DNA of 64,000 nucleotides from Eulemur rufifrons (lineage: Eukaryota > Chordata > Mammalia > Primates > Lemuridae). The notes under the pieces are model-generated. The model saw only the letters and a program-made list of their open reading frames with translations, searched no databases and was not told the origin of the DNA. The stretch is taken from assembly GCF_041146395.1 (NCBI RefSeq), contig NC_091012.1:16544193-16608192 (forward strand), in the 5' to 3' direction. Shown piece after piece: positions 11,792-22,845 of this stretch; the stretch's first letter is position 1; each line of letters begins with the position of its first letter. A program made the position numbers and the translations under genes.

Positions 11792-13060
11792 GTGTATAAT
11801 AGAATATCTGTTAAATCAAAAAGTAAAACTAACATTTTAGATTTTACTTTATGACATTCATCTTGTGAGGTGATTTAAATTATAAATTTTGCAGAAAATT
11901 ATTTTTAAAAGAATGGAATTTTATCTGATTTTGTATATTGGTAATTCATCAGATATTTAGCAACTACTTTTATTCTATGCATTTGTATCAGAATTGATCA
12001 GTTTTTTTATTATTTTGAGGGCAAGAAAAGAGGAAGAGCAACCATTTAAACCACGTAAGTAAACTGTTGAAAAATTAAGACATTAATAGTTTGAATTAAA
12101 AGTATGTCTGTCATGATTCCTTAAAAATATAAAGGGGAACACATACTGTTAGCATGGAACTCTTTTTTGTAGATTTTCTAAATCTCTTCTATTTTCCTGA
12201 GTATCAAACTTATGTGGAAAAGCCTTTGACTGAGTGGTGCCAATTTTTTAAGGGTTTCTAACATTTCAGCTAAATTTCAATAACTTGGTTGTGGTATAAA
12301 GATCTGCCTTAAACATTTTTGCCTTAATTGTTTAAACTTATTTTTTAATCAAAGTAATAGTGATAATAGCTAAGTTCATTTTTAGCACTCTCTGCTGATT
12401 TTCTGTCATAGCAGGTAAAAGCTGAGCTTCCTCACTCCACCATGACCTTATTTCCCTCCCTCCATTTCCTTGACATGTATCACATTTTGTATTAAATCAG
12501 TAATTAATATTTGCATTATTATGACTATGCAAATATTGTTTGTTGCTGAGTCATACAGTTTTCTTGCTGTTCTTCTTCTGCACACCCTTCATTCTTTCTC
12601 ATAAATATTTCTGAAATCTGAGCACCTCACTTCTCACAGATAATCCCCTTTTCTTAGCCTACATTAGCTCACACAACCAAATAAGTGGTCACCGGCTGGT
12701 CTCCCTGCTTTCACATCCTTCTATTTCTTGTGGAATTAATTTCCTGACTATATTTATTTGCCTGTTTTCTAACAGCTATTAATCCCCCAAATTTTGTGAC
12801 ATTTGTCACATGCCCATCTAAATATTTTCCATCTACTAAAATATATCTGTTTCATTTTTCTCTTGGAGACAACTCCTCTCAGCCTTTTGTCATTCTCCTC
12901 CAGTATGGACTGCTTTGTTTTGCTAGTCCTGCTTTGTTAGCCTGTTTTTCTGGGACATCTCTTTGAAGTCCTCTGGGATCTCACATAATGGCTCCCTTGT
13001 GTCGGATCCCCTATGCCATAGGTTCTGTGTTTCCCGTGTCTTGTTATACTCCTTGAGGGT
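11792..13060. other. No repeat recognised; one possible microexon
   Basis: AT-rich sequence. At about 12022-12056 an AG-terminated T-rich tract is followed by ggcaagaaaagaggaagagc... and a strong donor (gtaagta at 12056-12062). It would be in compatible phase with the candidate exon at 9177-9250. Otherwise nothing recognised. Confidence 0.3.
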
Positions 13061-13064
13061 CTTT

Positions 13065-13367
13065 TGTTGTTTTGTTTTTGAGATAGGGTCTTTCTCTGTT
13101 GTCCAGGCTAGAGCGCAGTGTCATCATCCTAACTCACTGCACCCTCAACCCCCTGGGCTCAAGCAATCTTCCTGTCTCAGCCTCCCAGGTAGCTGGGACT
13201 ACAGGCATATGACACCACACCTGGCTAATTTTTTTTTTTTTTCTGTTTGCAGAGATGGAGTCTTTCTGTGTTGGTCAAGCTGGTCTCAAGCTTCTTTCCT
13301 CAAGCAATTCTCCTACCTTGGCTTCTCAAAGTACAGGAATTAGAGGCTTGAGCCACCTCACCTAGTC
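13065..13367 (-). repeat. Dimeric Alu, antisense
   Basis: Reverse Alu with a T-rich start (gttgttttgtttttgag), both arms and an internal T12 linker near 13230-13241, ending gaggcttgagccacctcacctag. Diverged, AluJ-like. Confidence 0.92.
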
Positions 13368-14140
13368 ATAATCCCTAGTTTTACTGGAGCACATTCCCCC
13401 AGGAAAGGGCACATGGGCAGACATTCTTGGAGATCTAGCCTGTCTGAAAATCCCTCCCATTTGATAGAACATAAAATTCTAGCTTGAAATTAAATTTCAT
13501 CATCTGAAGACATTTCTCTATTGTGTTCTCAATTTAGTGTGGTCCTTGCATCTGTTGCCATTGTGTGATACATTATATGTAACCAATTTGTCATCTTTAC
13601 CCCTTTCCTTCTCTGAAAGAATTTTAGTGCATTCTCTATATCTGGGATTAATGCAATTTTGTAATATGGTTTGGGGGGATTTTTTTCATTTTATTGGGTC
13701 CACTAAGTTTGCAGACCATCTCTTCTAGAGAGTTTTGTTTCCTTGCTATTTTTTCTGTTCCTTCTTTTTTCTTATATCGTTATTCAAATGTTGGGCCTCT
13801 TTGACCAGTATTTCTGCATTGATCTTTAATTATCCCTCCACTGCTTTCCAGTTTGTCTTTTTGTTCTACTTCCTGGGGATTCTTTGACTGTGTACTCTAA
13901 CACTTCTATTAAAAGTTTTGTCTTTTTGAGAGTATTTTAAGAAATTTTTTGAAGTTTTTATTTTCTACTGAATTTTTACCACTTCTATAAATTCCTTTTT
14001 CCTGTTGTTTTGATCTCTCTTGTTGGAGCCTTCTCTCAAATGTGTGGTGGTGGTCCCTGTATTTTTCTAATTGGAAACGCCATGCAGGAGCAGGACTTTT
14101 GTTAACTGATGGCTTTCACTATGAGGATTTGAAGGACAAG
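13368..14140 (-). other. Possible very old antisense L1, otherwise unassigned
   Basis: T-rich sequence on the plus strand (for example gaagacatttctctattgtgttctcaa) has the feel of a decayed antisense L1, but no diagnostic block is clear enough to name a family. Confidence 0.3.
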
Positions 14141-14286
14141 CTGGGTTTTTTTTTTTTTTGTTCAGCTTATGATGGGGGTACGAAAGTTCAGGTTATATAT
14201 ATTGCCCATGTCCTGCCCATACCCCCGAGTCAGAACATTCAAGCGTGTCCATTCCTCAGTCAGTGTGCAATGCACTCATAGGTAGG
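14141..14286 (-). mobile_element. Lemur-type LINE-1 3' end, antisense, very short
   Basis: T14 run, then gttcagcttatgatggggg and the reverse of the acctgaactttcgtacc block, cut off after tgcaatgcactcataggtaggta. Only the last 130 or so bases of the L1 3'UTR were copied. Confidence 0.85.
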
Positions 14287-14863
14287 TATTAGCTGAGAGT
14301 CTTTTCTCTGGGACAGTTCAGGCTCTTCAGAGAAAAAGCTCTTCATTTTCTACCCGGGAAGTGCAAACTTGGCTAATTGTACATTTTTCAGTGAATGGAC
14401 TTTTCCCATTTTCCAAATTTCAGCCCTAGTATGTCTGAGACTGGTACCTCTGAGCCCAGAAACACTCAGGTGTGCTCCAGGAACACACATCTAAATTCCT
14501 TATAAGATGGGGGCACAGGTGGAGGAGGGGCTCTAACCACAGATTTTGAACTGACTTTGTTGGCTTTTGTTTTGTTTTACCTACCTCCCACAGTGCCATG
14601 TGCCTTCTGAATTCTGAGACTGCCTTGAGTTCAATGAGGCTGTTCCAGTCATTCTCTGTGTGCACCATAGTTGTGCTTCCATACCAGTTACCACTCCTTT
14701 GTCATCTTTTTATCTTTCAATATGAAAAATAATCTGCTATCAATCCTTATTCCTGGTCTTCTATACAACCTTTATTTGATGCCTTTAATTCTAATGAATT
14801 TCAGGAGGGAGAGGAAATAAATTCATGGTCTACCCATTAAACCCAAATTTAGAAGCTATACCT
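14287..14863. other. No feature recognised
   Basis: Moderate-GC unique-looking sequence up to the 5' TSD of the nested L1. An 80-codon open frame on the minus strand has no recognisable motif. Confidence 0.4.
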
Positions 14864-14875
14864 AAAGTATAAATC
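14864..14875. repeat. Left TSD of the composite L1 (aaagtataaatc)
   Basis: Twelve bases identical to 19699-19710, flanking the composite L1 exactly. The left copy is preceded by ct, giving an L1-endonuclease-like CT/AAAG cleavage context. Confidence 0.75.
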
Positions 14876-15854
14876 CATACTATCAGCAGGGTGTTAAAGT
14901 CTCCAGCTACTATAGTATTGTTATCTATCATTTGGTTCAGATCAAGTAGGGTTTGTTTTATGAATCTGGGTGCACCTAAATTGGGTGCATATATATTAAG
15001 TATAGTTATGTCTTCTTGCTGAATTGTACCCTTCACCAGTATATAGTAACTATCTTTGTTTATCATTACTTTTCTTAATTTAAAAACTAAGTTATTGGAG
15101 ATTAAAACCACCACACCAGCTTTCTTTTGGCTTCCATTTGCTTGAAATATCGATTTCCACCCTTTTATTTTCAGTCTAAATGCATCTTTGCATGTACATA
15201 TACATTATATAATGCTGAAGGATATAGTTTCATAAGAAGACATAACTATACTTAATATGTATGCACCCAACTTAGGTGCGCACAGATTCATAAAGCAAAC
15301 CATACTTGATCTAAACCAAATGATAAACAGCAACACCATAATAGCCGGAGACTTCAAAACCCAGCTGACAGCACAGGACAGATCATCCAAACAGAAAATA
15401 AACAAAGAAATAATGGACTTAAATACAATACTAGAACAAATGGGTCTGACTGACATCTACAGGACATTCTACCCAAAATCCACTGAATATACATTCTTCT
15501 CATCAGCTCATGGGACATTCTCTAAGATTGACCATATCCTAGGACATAAAGCATGTCTTAAAAAATTCAAAAAAATAGAAATTATACCATGCATCTTCTC
15601 AGATCACAGAGGAATAAAGGTAGACATTAACCCTAACAGAAATTCTCATTTCTACTCAAAGTCATGGAAGTTAAACAACCTTCTCCTGAACGATTGTTTT
15701 ATAAATGAAGAAATCAAAATGGAAATCAAAAGATTCTTTGAATTAAATGACAAAGGAGACACAACTTATCAAAATCTGTGGGACGCAGCTAAAGCAGTCC
15801 TGAGGGGAAAATTCATTTCCATAAATGCCTATATCAAAAAGACAGAAAACTTAT

Positions 15855-15867
15855 AAATAGACAACCT
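15855..15867. repeat. Left TSD of the PDCL3 retrocopy (aaatagacaacct)
   Basis: Thirteen bases identical to 18625-18637. Removing the insertion plus one copy restores the L1 ORF2 reading across the site (ENL, one stop, [10 protein letters not shown]), which proves the duplication. Confidence 0.93.
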
Positions 15868-16996
15868 GGGTACTTCAGCCGGACTGGCGTGAGCAGTTGG
15901 AGACACAATGCAGGACCCCAGTGCAGACACTGAGTGGAATGACATCTTACGCAAAAAGGGCATCTTGCCTTAAAGCAAAGTCTGGAGGATTTGGAGAAGG
16001 AGGCAGAAGAGGAGGAGCAGAGAGTCCTCCAGCAGTCAGTGGTGAAAACATATGAAGATATGACTTTGGTAGAGCTGGAGGATCATGAAGATGAATTTAA
16101 TGAGGAGGATGAACGTGCTATTGAAATGTACAGGCAGCAAAGACTGGCTTAGTGGAAAGCAACCTAGTTGAAGAATAAATTTGGAGATCTCAGGAAAGGA
16201 TTATGTTCAAGAAGTTACCAAAGACATTGAAGGCTTGTGGGTAGTCTTGCACCTTTACAAACAAGGGATTCCCCTCTGTGCCCTGATAAATCAATACCTC
16301 AGTGGACTTGCCAGGAAGTTTCCTGATGTCAAATTTATCAAAGCCATTTCAACAACCTGCATACCCAATTATCCTGATAGGAATCTGCCCACGATATTTG
16401 TTTACCTTGAAGGTGATATCAAGGCTCAGTTTATTGGTCCTCTGGTGTTTGGCGGCATGAACCTGACAAGAGATGAGCTGGAGTGGAAACTGTCTGAGTC
16501 TGGAGCAGTCAAGACAGATCTGGAGGAGAACCCTAAGAAACCGATTGAAGACACATTGCTGTCCTCAGTGCGGTGCTCTGTCCCTCTGAGGAGGGATAGT
16601 GATTCGGAGGATGACTAAGGCTGCAGCTGCCACAGCTTGCCTAACTTTCTTGATGTGACAAATTGTCCGGATTTTTGTAAACAAGAAAAAGAAAGAATGA
16701 ATCCTTTGGGTTTTTAGCCTTTTATAATTATGTTTCAAATCCCATACATTTTAGAAATGATTATTGCTGGGAATTCTACTAAATTTCTTGGAACTCTTTT
16801 TAAATTATAACATTTCTTTAAAAAAAACATTTAAAATGGCCATTGGTATGGCAAATGTTTACGTTTTTCTCACTTATATTTTAAGTAAGTCATAAAACCT
16901 AGTCACTATTTTTTGACATATATAAAAAGGAATATGACGTTTTAAGTAAATGTGAATAAATTATACAGTGGAAAATGGCAAACTAAGCTTTATAGT

Positions 16997-17011
16997 TACA
17001 TTGTTTATTTT
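16997..17011. repeat. Left TSD of the L1 inside the PDCL3 3'UTR
   Basis: tacattgtttatttt, matched at 18050-18064. It brackets the inverted L1 exactly, next to its poly-T. Confidence 0.88.
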
Positions 17012-18049
17012 ATTTTATTTTATTTTTTATTTCACCTTATTGTTGTGGGGGATACAGAATTGCAGGTTACATACGTTGCCCATGTACCGCCTTTCCCCCC
17101 AAGTCAGAGCTCCAGGCGTGTCTGTTCCCCAGATAGTTCACGTTGCACCCATCATGTAGGTATACATCCCTCCCTTCCCCAACCCCCCTTCCCGAGTCAG
17201 CACCTTCAGGCGTTACCATTCCCCAAATGGTGCGCAATGCACTCATTGTGTAGGCATACACCCATCCCCTCCCCCACCCCCCACCTCAGTCTGATATCTG
17301 ATTGGTGTCGTTCCCAGATGTGTATTTAGGTGATGTTCAGGGAAACCAATTTTCTGGTGAGTACATCTGATGCTTGTTTTTCCATTCTTGGGATACTTCA
17401 CTTAATATAATTGGTTCCAACTCTCTCCAGGAGAACCATAGAGATGTCGTATCTTCATCATTCCTTATAGCTGAGTAATATTCCATGGTATACATATACC
17501 ACAGCTTACTAATCCAATCATGTATTGATGGGCATTTGGGTTGTTTCCACATCTTTGCTATTGTGAATTGTGCTGCTATAAACATTCAGGTACATGTGTC
17601 TTTGTTACAGAATGACCTTTTTTCCTTTGGGTAGATGCCCAATAATGGGATTGCTGGATCAAATGGCAGGTCTACTTGAATCTGTTTAAGATACCTCCAT
17701 AATGCTTTCCACAGGGGTTGCACTAGTTTGCAGTCCCACCAGCAGTGTATGAGTGTTCCTGTCTCTCCACATCCACGCCAACATGTGTTGTTTTGGGTTG
17801 GGAAAAAATTTTTGCAAGAATCTATTTAGGACTCAGGAAAATCAGCAAGAAAAAATCAAACAACCCTATCAAAAAGTGGGCAAATGACATGAATAGAAAC
17901 TTCTCAAAAGAAGATATAAGAATGGCTAACAAACATATAAAAAAAATGCTCAACATCCCTAATCATCAGAGAAATGCAAATCAAAACCACAATGAAATAT
18001 CACTTAACCCCAGTGAGAAAGGCCTTTATCAAAAAAAAACCCAAAACAA
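17012..18049 (-). mobile_element. Lemur-type LINE-1 3' end, antisense, with 5' inversion
   Basis: 17012-17802 is antisense L1: poly-T/(TTTTA)n, 3'UTR with a duplicated C-rich unit (17104-17196 and 17197-17290), then the ORF2 C-terminus back to ccacgccaacatgtgttgttttggg. 17803-18049 is sense L1 covering the ORF2 stretch immediately upstream ([20 protein letters not shown] ...). The two parts meet at nearly the same L1 position (cccaaaacaat...), the signature of twin priming. The 15-bp TSDs lie at 16997-17011 and 18050-18064. Confidence 0.92.
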
Positions 18050-18624
18050 TACATTGTTTATTTTTATTTTATAAAGATAGCAATACGATTATCAACTCAA
18101 CATATAGGAACAATCTCTAGAGAAAAAAAATCTTAGTATTCTGTTTAGAAGAAATAGGCAATTTCTGTGAAACAAACATTATCTTATCAAAGCAATAATG
18201 GAAGGATTCCAGTTTACTGCCATATTTGATTAAATGTTTTTTCTAGTTAATATTTATCTCAGACTGTCGAGGCATCAGCTATTTTCATTACTATAAAAGG
18301 CCACATTAAATTCTTTCTTGGAAATAAAGATATAAGCACACATATAAAGAGATAAACTGTACCTCAGTCAATAAAAAACATCAAGTTGTTTTGTGAACCG
18401 GAATCCTGTTAGCTTCATCATTCTTGTCAAATTGACATTGATAACAGAAAAATTAGAGGAAACATTATTTCCTAATATTTGTGTTGAATGATACAGTACT
18501 TAATGCTGGTTAGAATCTTAAAAATCTGAATCAGCATGGAGTTCTTTGATTATATTGTAAAATTTAATTTTCCTCTAATTCAAAGAATGCTAAGTAGCTG
18601 TCACGCAAAAAAAAAAAAAAAAAA

Positions 18625-18637
18625 AAATAGACAACCT
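18625..18637. repeat. Right TSD of the PDCL3 retrocopy (aaatagacaacct)
   Basis: Matches 15855-15867. It overlaps the end of the A tail by three bases. Confidence 0.93.
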
Positions 18638-19698
18638 AATGAGTAGACTCAAAGAGCTGGAGAAAGAAGAACAGACCGACTCCAAACCCAGCAGAAGGAG
18701 AGAAATTACTAAGATCAAATCAGAACAAAATGAAAAGGACAACAAAAAAACCATAAGGGAGATTAATATAACAAAAAGTTTGTTCTTTGCAAAGATAAAC
18801 AAAATAGACACACCTCTGGCTAGACTAACCAAGACCAACAACCCTATCAAAAAGTGGGCAAAGGACATGAATAGAAATTTTTCAAAAGAAGATATAAGAA
18901 TGGCTAACACACATATGAAAAAATGCTCAACATCTCTAATCATCAGGGAAATGCAAATCAAAACCACAATGAGATATCACTTAACTCCAGTGAGAATGGC
19001 CTTTATCAAAAAGTCCCAAAACAATACATGTTGGCATGGATGCGGAGAAACAGGAACACTCATACACTGCTGGTGGGACTGCAAAGTAGTGCAACCCCTG
19101 TGGAAAACAATATGGAGATACCTTAAACAGATTCAAGTAGACCTACCATTCGATCCAGCAATCCCATTACTCGGCATCTACCCAAAACAACAAAAGACAT
19201 TCTATGACAAAGATACCTGCACCCGAAGGTTTATAGCAGCACAATTCACAATTGCAAAGATGTGGAAACAACCCAAATGCTCATCAATTCATGAGTGGAT
19301 CAGTAAAATGTGGTATATGTATACCATGGAGTATTACTCAGCTGTAAGAAATAACGGTGATATACAATGTGTTTTGTTCTCCTGCAGAGAGCTAGAACCC
19401 ATTCTATTAAGTGAAGTATCCCAAGAATGGAAAAATAAGCACCACATGTACTCACCAGCAAATTGGTTTCCCTGATCATCACCTAAGTGCACATTTGGGA
19501 ATAACACTAATTGAGTATCGGACAGAGGTGGTGGGTGGGGGGAGGGGATGGGTGTATACCTACTTGATGAGTGTAATGGGCACTGTCTGGGGAATGGATA
19601 CACTTGAAGCTCTGACTTGGGGGGATGGGCAATATATATAACCTGAACTTTTGTACCCCCATAATAAGCTGAAATAAAAAAAAGAAAAAGAAAAAAAG

Positions 19699-19710
19699 AA
19701 AGTATAAATC
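19699..19710. repeat. Right TSD of the composite L1 (aaagtataaatc)
   Basis: Matches 14864-14875 directly after the A-rich tail. Confidence 0.75.
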
Positions 19711-20327
19711 TAAATTTAAATTCAATATAAGTAATAATATTAGTTCAGGCAATTTTTAGTTATTCCTATAATAATCATATTACACTTTTCTACTAAGCCT
19801 TCATTTAGTAATTGAATTTCAACTCTTCACCCTGCCATATGGAACCATCACTGTGCAGCATACATGGAGCTTTTATCAAGAGTGCACAGTGTTAGATATC
19901 GTTAAGTGAATGAGAAGTCTTCAAATCTTTAAAAAAAAAAAATCCAAAGTCTGTCTTATAAATAAAGGCAGAGAAAAAGTTTAGTTCACTTTTATTTTTT
20001 TAATGGGTTTAAAGTCAGAAAGAGTAGGCACAATGGAAAAAGTCAGTGGGTGGGTACAGGATTTCAGCAGGTACTCGATCTTTTATGGTAAGGTTTGGGT
20101 TGTGACTACTAGGTATTATTTTCTAGTCTTTGCTATTCAACTTTTTAAATCCATTAAGTACCCTCTTTCCTTTCCTGTTAAAGACTATAAAATTCTATAT
20201 TTTGGTATTTGTGCTGACTGAAGAAAAATGCAATTCTCTGTCCCTGTCTATTTTGTGACTACCTGAAATAATATCTATGAACACTGAATTGTTGGTAGAG
20301 TTTTTGCTGTTTAATTTTTTAAGTCTT
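19711..20327. other. No feature recognised
   Basis: AT-rich unique-looking sequence, no repeat or gene seen. Confidence 0.4.
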
Positions 20328-20505
20328 TTTTAATTCTTTTTTCAGCATATTGTGGGGGTACAAAAGTTTAGGTTATGTATATTGCCCTTGCACCCCCCAC
20401 CCGGAATCAGAGCTTCAAACGTGTCCTTCCCCTCCCTGGACAGTGCGCACTGCACACATTGTGTGTGCATACACCCATCCCCTCCCCCATCCACATCTGC
20501 CTAAA
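20328..20505 (-). mobile_element. Lemur-type LINE-1 3' end, antisense, short
   Basis: tcttttttcagcatattgtgggggtac... through the C-rich 3'UTR (catcccctcccccatccacatctgcc). Truncated right after the C-rich tract. No clear TSD. Confidence 0.85.
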
Positions 20506-22100
20506 TTTGTTTTTAGTATTTGCATTCTATATCCTTGAGTTTGTTAGTATAGTTTGTTGCACTTGTAAGATGACAATGGTAAGGCTTTAGCCATAAAGGG
20601 CAATTGTCAAGTTTTCAAGCAGGATGAGGAGAATATTACCTGTTAGAAGCTATAATTGCTTTGCTCAGAAACTTAATTCTGCCACCCTCTAATCTCAAGA
20701 GACAAAGAGATGCTCTTGATATTGAAACGTTTGAGTAGCTGAAACTACACACACTTGCTGTATGTCTCTTGCTGTGTACTTGTTAGCAGAGAGTTTTTAC
20801 ATGTATCTTTTTCTGATCATCTTGAAATTTGGGAATGGCCTGGTTGTGGGAAAAAAATCAAGCAAGTAGAAATGGCCATTTTCCTGGAATGAATAATTCC
20901 TCTGTCTTCAAGCCGGAGTTTAGAGTAAGGCTGGACTGATGGGGAAGTGTTTAATATTTCTTTGGCTGGATCTAGCCAGTAGACCATAAGTTGCTGATTC
21001 ACTAAAAGCCACATCTAATTCAAAGTTTTAAAGGTTTTAGCATTAATATTTTAAGGGACAAACCATGTACACTCATAACAGAAAATCTTAAGGGAAAAAA
21101 AATTGGAGAAATCATCAGGTCAAGTTCTACAATCTAGTCTGCATTTTGGTCCATTTCCTCTCTGTTCTGTTTATTCTCATGTGTATGTTTTTCATAACAA
21201 CTAACTTTTGTTGTGGTGTAGGGTATGCCATATAGCACCTAAGAGTAGTGACCTTAAAAGATACTTTCTACCACTTGGAATGAAAGTATTTGAATGAGTT
21301 AGTATTCATTTTTCATGTTGAATTTGTTTTTTGAGATTATAAAAGTATACATATTAACACAGAGAGTTAATGTGTACACAGTAACTGAATAGGTTAAGAA
21401 ACACAAAAGAGTTAGATAGAATTAAAACATTTCTATCTTAAAGGAGAATTGGGCCCTCCAAATAGTAATACTTCTCAAAAATATAAGTCTGGGACTTTTT
21501 ATTAATAAGGAATAAGTGATTTTGCAGTAGAAACAACTGAAACAAACGAAAGGGTGTTAGATGTGGATATTTCTTATTGTCGGTTACTGGCAAGTTTTAA
21601 ATGCTGTGTACTTTTAAATGCAACAAGTAGATCTTCTCCCTGCCCAGTCTCTCATGTATTTGTGGGGGCTACTGATAGGAGAATGTGACAACATGTTAAA
21701 AACTATCATATTAATAGGAGGAAAAAAGGCTCATCTGAATTAGTTTTTTTAAATGCATTAAAATCATTGGTACTGTGTGGTTTTAAAGAATGCTGCTCTT
21801 TCTTCCAACTATTCAGTCACTGATATTTGATTGCTAATTTCATTTTTTAAGGAAGAGAGCTGTCTTAACATTGTTTAGGATATTTCATTATTTGACTCTT
21901 GCATTCTTTGCAACTAAGTGGATACTTATAAAGTGTTTTAAACATAGTTTATTTTCTACAGGGGTCAAAAAGTTTCTTCTAACCTCTGATATCATTACAG
22001 ATAAATTCTCACTAATTTGTGTCTGTAGCAAGATTTATCTTCCAAATTGTAACTGATTTTAAATAATAATTTGTCAAACAGTTGTTCGCACTAATTTGTC
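20506..22100. other. No feature recognised
   Basis: About 1.6 kb of AT-rich sequence with no recognised repeat and no open frame above about 65 codons. Confidence 0.4.
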
Positions 22101-22109
22101 CCAAATTCT

Positions 22110-22385
22110 GTGCTCAGCAGCTGGAGGTAGAAGGAGTAAGAGTCCCACTTATCATGCAGAAGCTTGGTTTTTTATGAGGGAGCTGTCCTGCAAGCAACTG
22201 TTACCATGTAACAAGCGGTGAAATAAACATATGAGTGTACACAAAGGGAAGAGTTTTGTGGTGTGGAGGCTGGCAAAGGTATCCTGGAAGGTAGGTGGGT
22301 CCAGTTTGCTGGGACAGGAGGAAGGAAAAGGCATTCCAGCCAGAGAGCGGCAAGAGTGAGGCAGGAAAGTGCCATGACGTATGTC
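22110..22385. repeat. Possible ancient mammalian interspersed repeat, family not assigned
   Basis: aaggcattccagccagagagcggcaag...gaggcaggaaagtgcc resembles a widespread old mammalian repeat motif (gggcattccaggcagagggaacagc...). Similar motifs recur near 33.2-34.3 kb and 47.3 kb. Confidence 0.4.
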
Positions 22386-22845
22386 AAATAGCTCATAGAA
22401 TAAAATTAATAAAATTTTGAAATGAGTGGAAGCTCTTCTCTAAAGTTCTCATTTGAGTAATATAATGGCAGTCTTATTTAAACATGAAGTGAAAGTTAAA
22501 CTAAAAAAGTTGTTTTTGTCCGTCATTCTTTGGCTATGAGAGTCTTAAAGTAATAATTTTATCTTCCATTAAGATAACAGGCCCAGGGAGACCTACAGTC
22601 CCCTCATTTGTTGGTGATTGAGCAGCCCTGGCACAAAGGGCCTGTGTCTCTAAAACATTTCTTTCATCAAACTGTCTCCTGAACTAAAACATTTAGTGTG
22701 AGCAAATTAGTAAACTTTATGTTAGGCTTTAATTTACTGCAATAAATTTCTCTTATCCCAATATCATTGAAGGCATTACATTTTAGTGTAATAAATAAAT
22801 ACTAAAAAGCTCAGTTTTTTTATTGTTTAAGAAAAAAAAGAAAAC
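22386..22845. other. No feature recognised
   Basis: AT-rich unique-looking sequence. Confidence 0.4.

Larger units (their letters stand above)
15868..18624 (+). pseudogene. PDCL3: PDCL3 processed pseudogene, inserted in L1 and itself interrupted by L1
   Basis: Intronless copy of the mRNA for phosducin-like 3, a thioredoxin-fold co-chaperone of the CCT chaperonin. CDS-equivalent 15908-16618 (about 237 codons, close to the usual 239). The N-terminus reads [20 protein letters not shown] and then hits TAA near 15972 together with an indel. A second stop (TAG) falls near 16150. From 16181 to 16618 the frame is open to the natural stop: [59 protein letters not shown]. The 3'UTR runs 16619-17011, is split by an antisense L1 (17012-18049 plus TSD), resumes to about 18606 and ends in a poly-A tail at 18607-18627. 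The 13-bp TSD lies within the host L1. Non-functional; the parent gene lies elsewhere. Confidence 0.95.
14876..19698 (+). mobile_element. Composite lemur-type LINE-1 with inverted 5' segment, internal deletion and a nested retrocopy
   Basis: Parts in order. (a) 14876-15196, minus strand: ORF2 endonuclease region in reverse, starting right after the TSD. (b) 15197-15852, plus strand: the same endonuclease region forward, with readable blocks [37 protein letters not shown] and [18 protein letters not shown]. (c) 15868-18624: PDCL3 retrocopy insertion. (d) 18638-19475: ORF2 resumes ([16 protein letters not shown]...), jumps in frame near 18838 over the whole reverse-transcriptase domain, and continues [19 protein letters not shown] to the C-terminus ending SPANWFP and stop. 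(e) 3'UTR 19476-19670 with a G-rich tract, then an A-rich tail to 19698. A 12-bp TSD encloses all of it. In-frame stops (for example TAA at about 15854-15856) make it dead. The inverted and forward endonuclease pieces overlap by about 140 bases at roughly 13% divergence, so an older separate antisense copy remains possible. Confidence 0.8.

Noticed and set aside
12963..13343. 126-codon plus-strand open frame
   Set aside because: Largely the antisense reading of an Alu, typical of the spurious Alu-encoded SCLSLPGSWDYRH peptide.
16181..16618. 145-codon frame that could be called a short PDCL3-like gene
   Set aside because: C-terminal remainder of a retrocopy with two upstream in-frame stops and no promoter evidence.
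18639..19475. 278-codon open frame as a host gene
   Set aside because: It is LINE-1 ORF2 with the RT domain removed; the flanking L1 text and TSD prove its origin.
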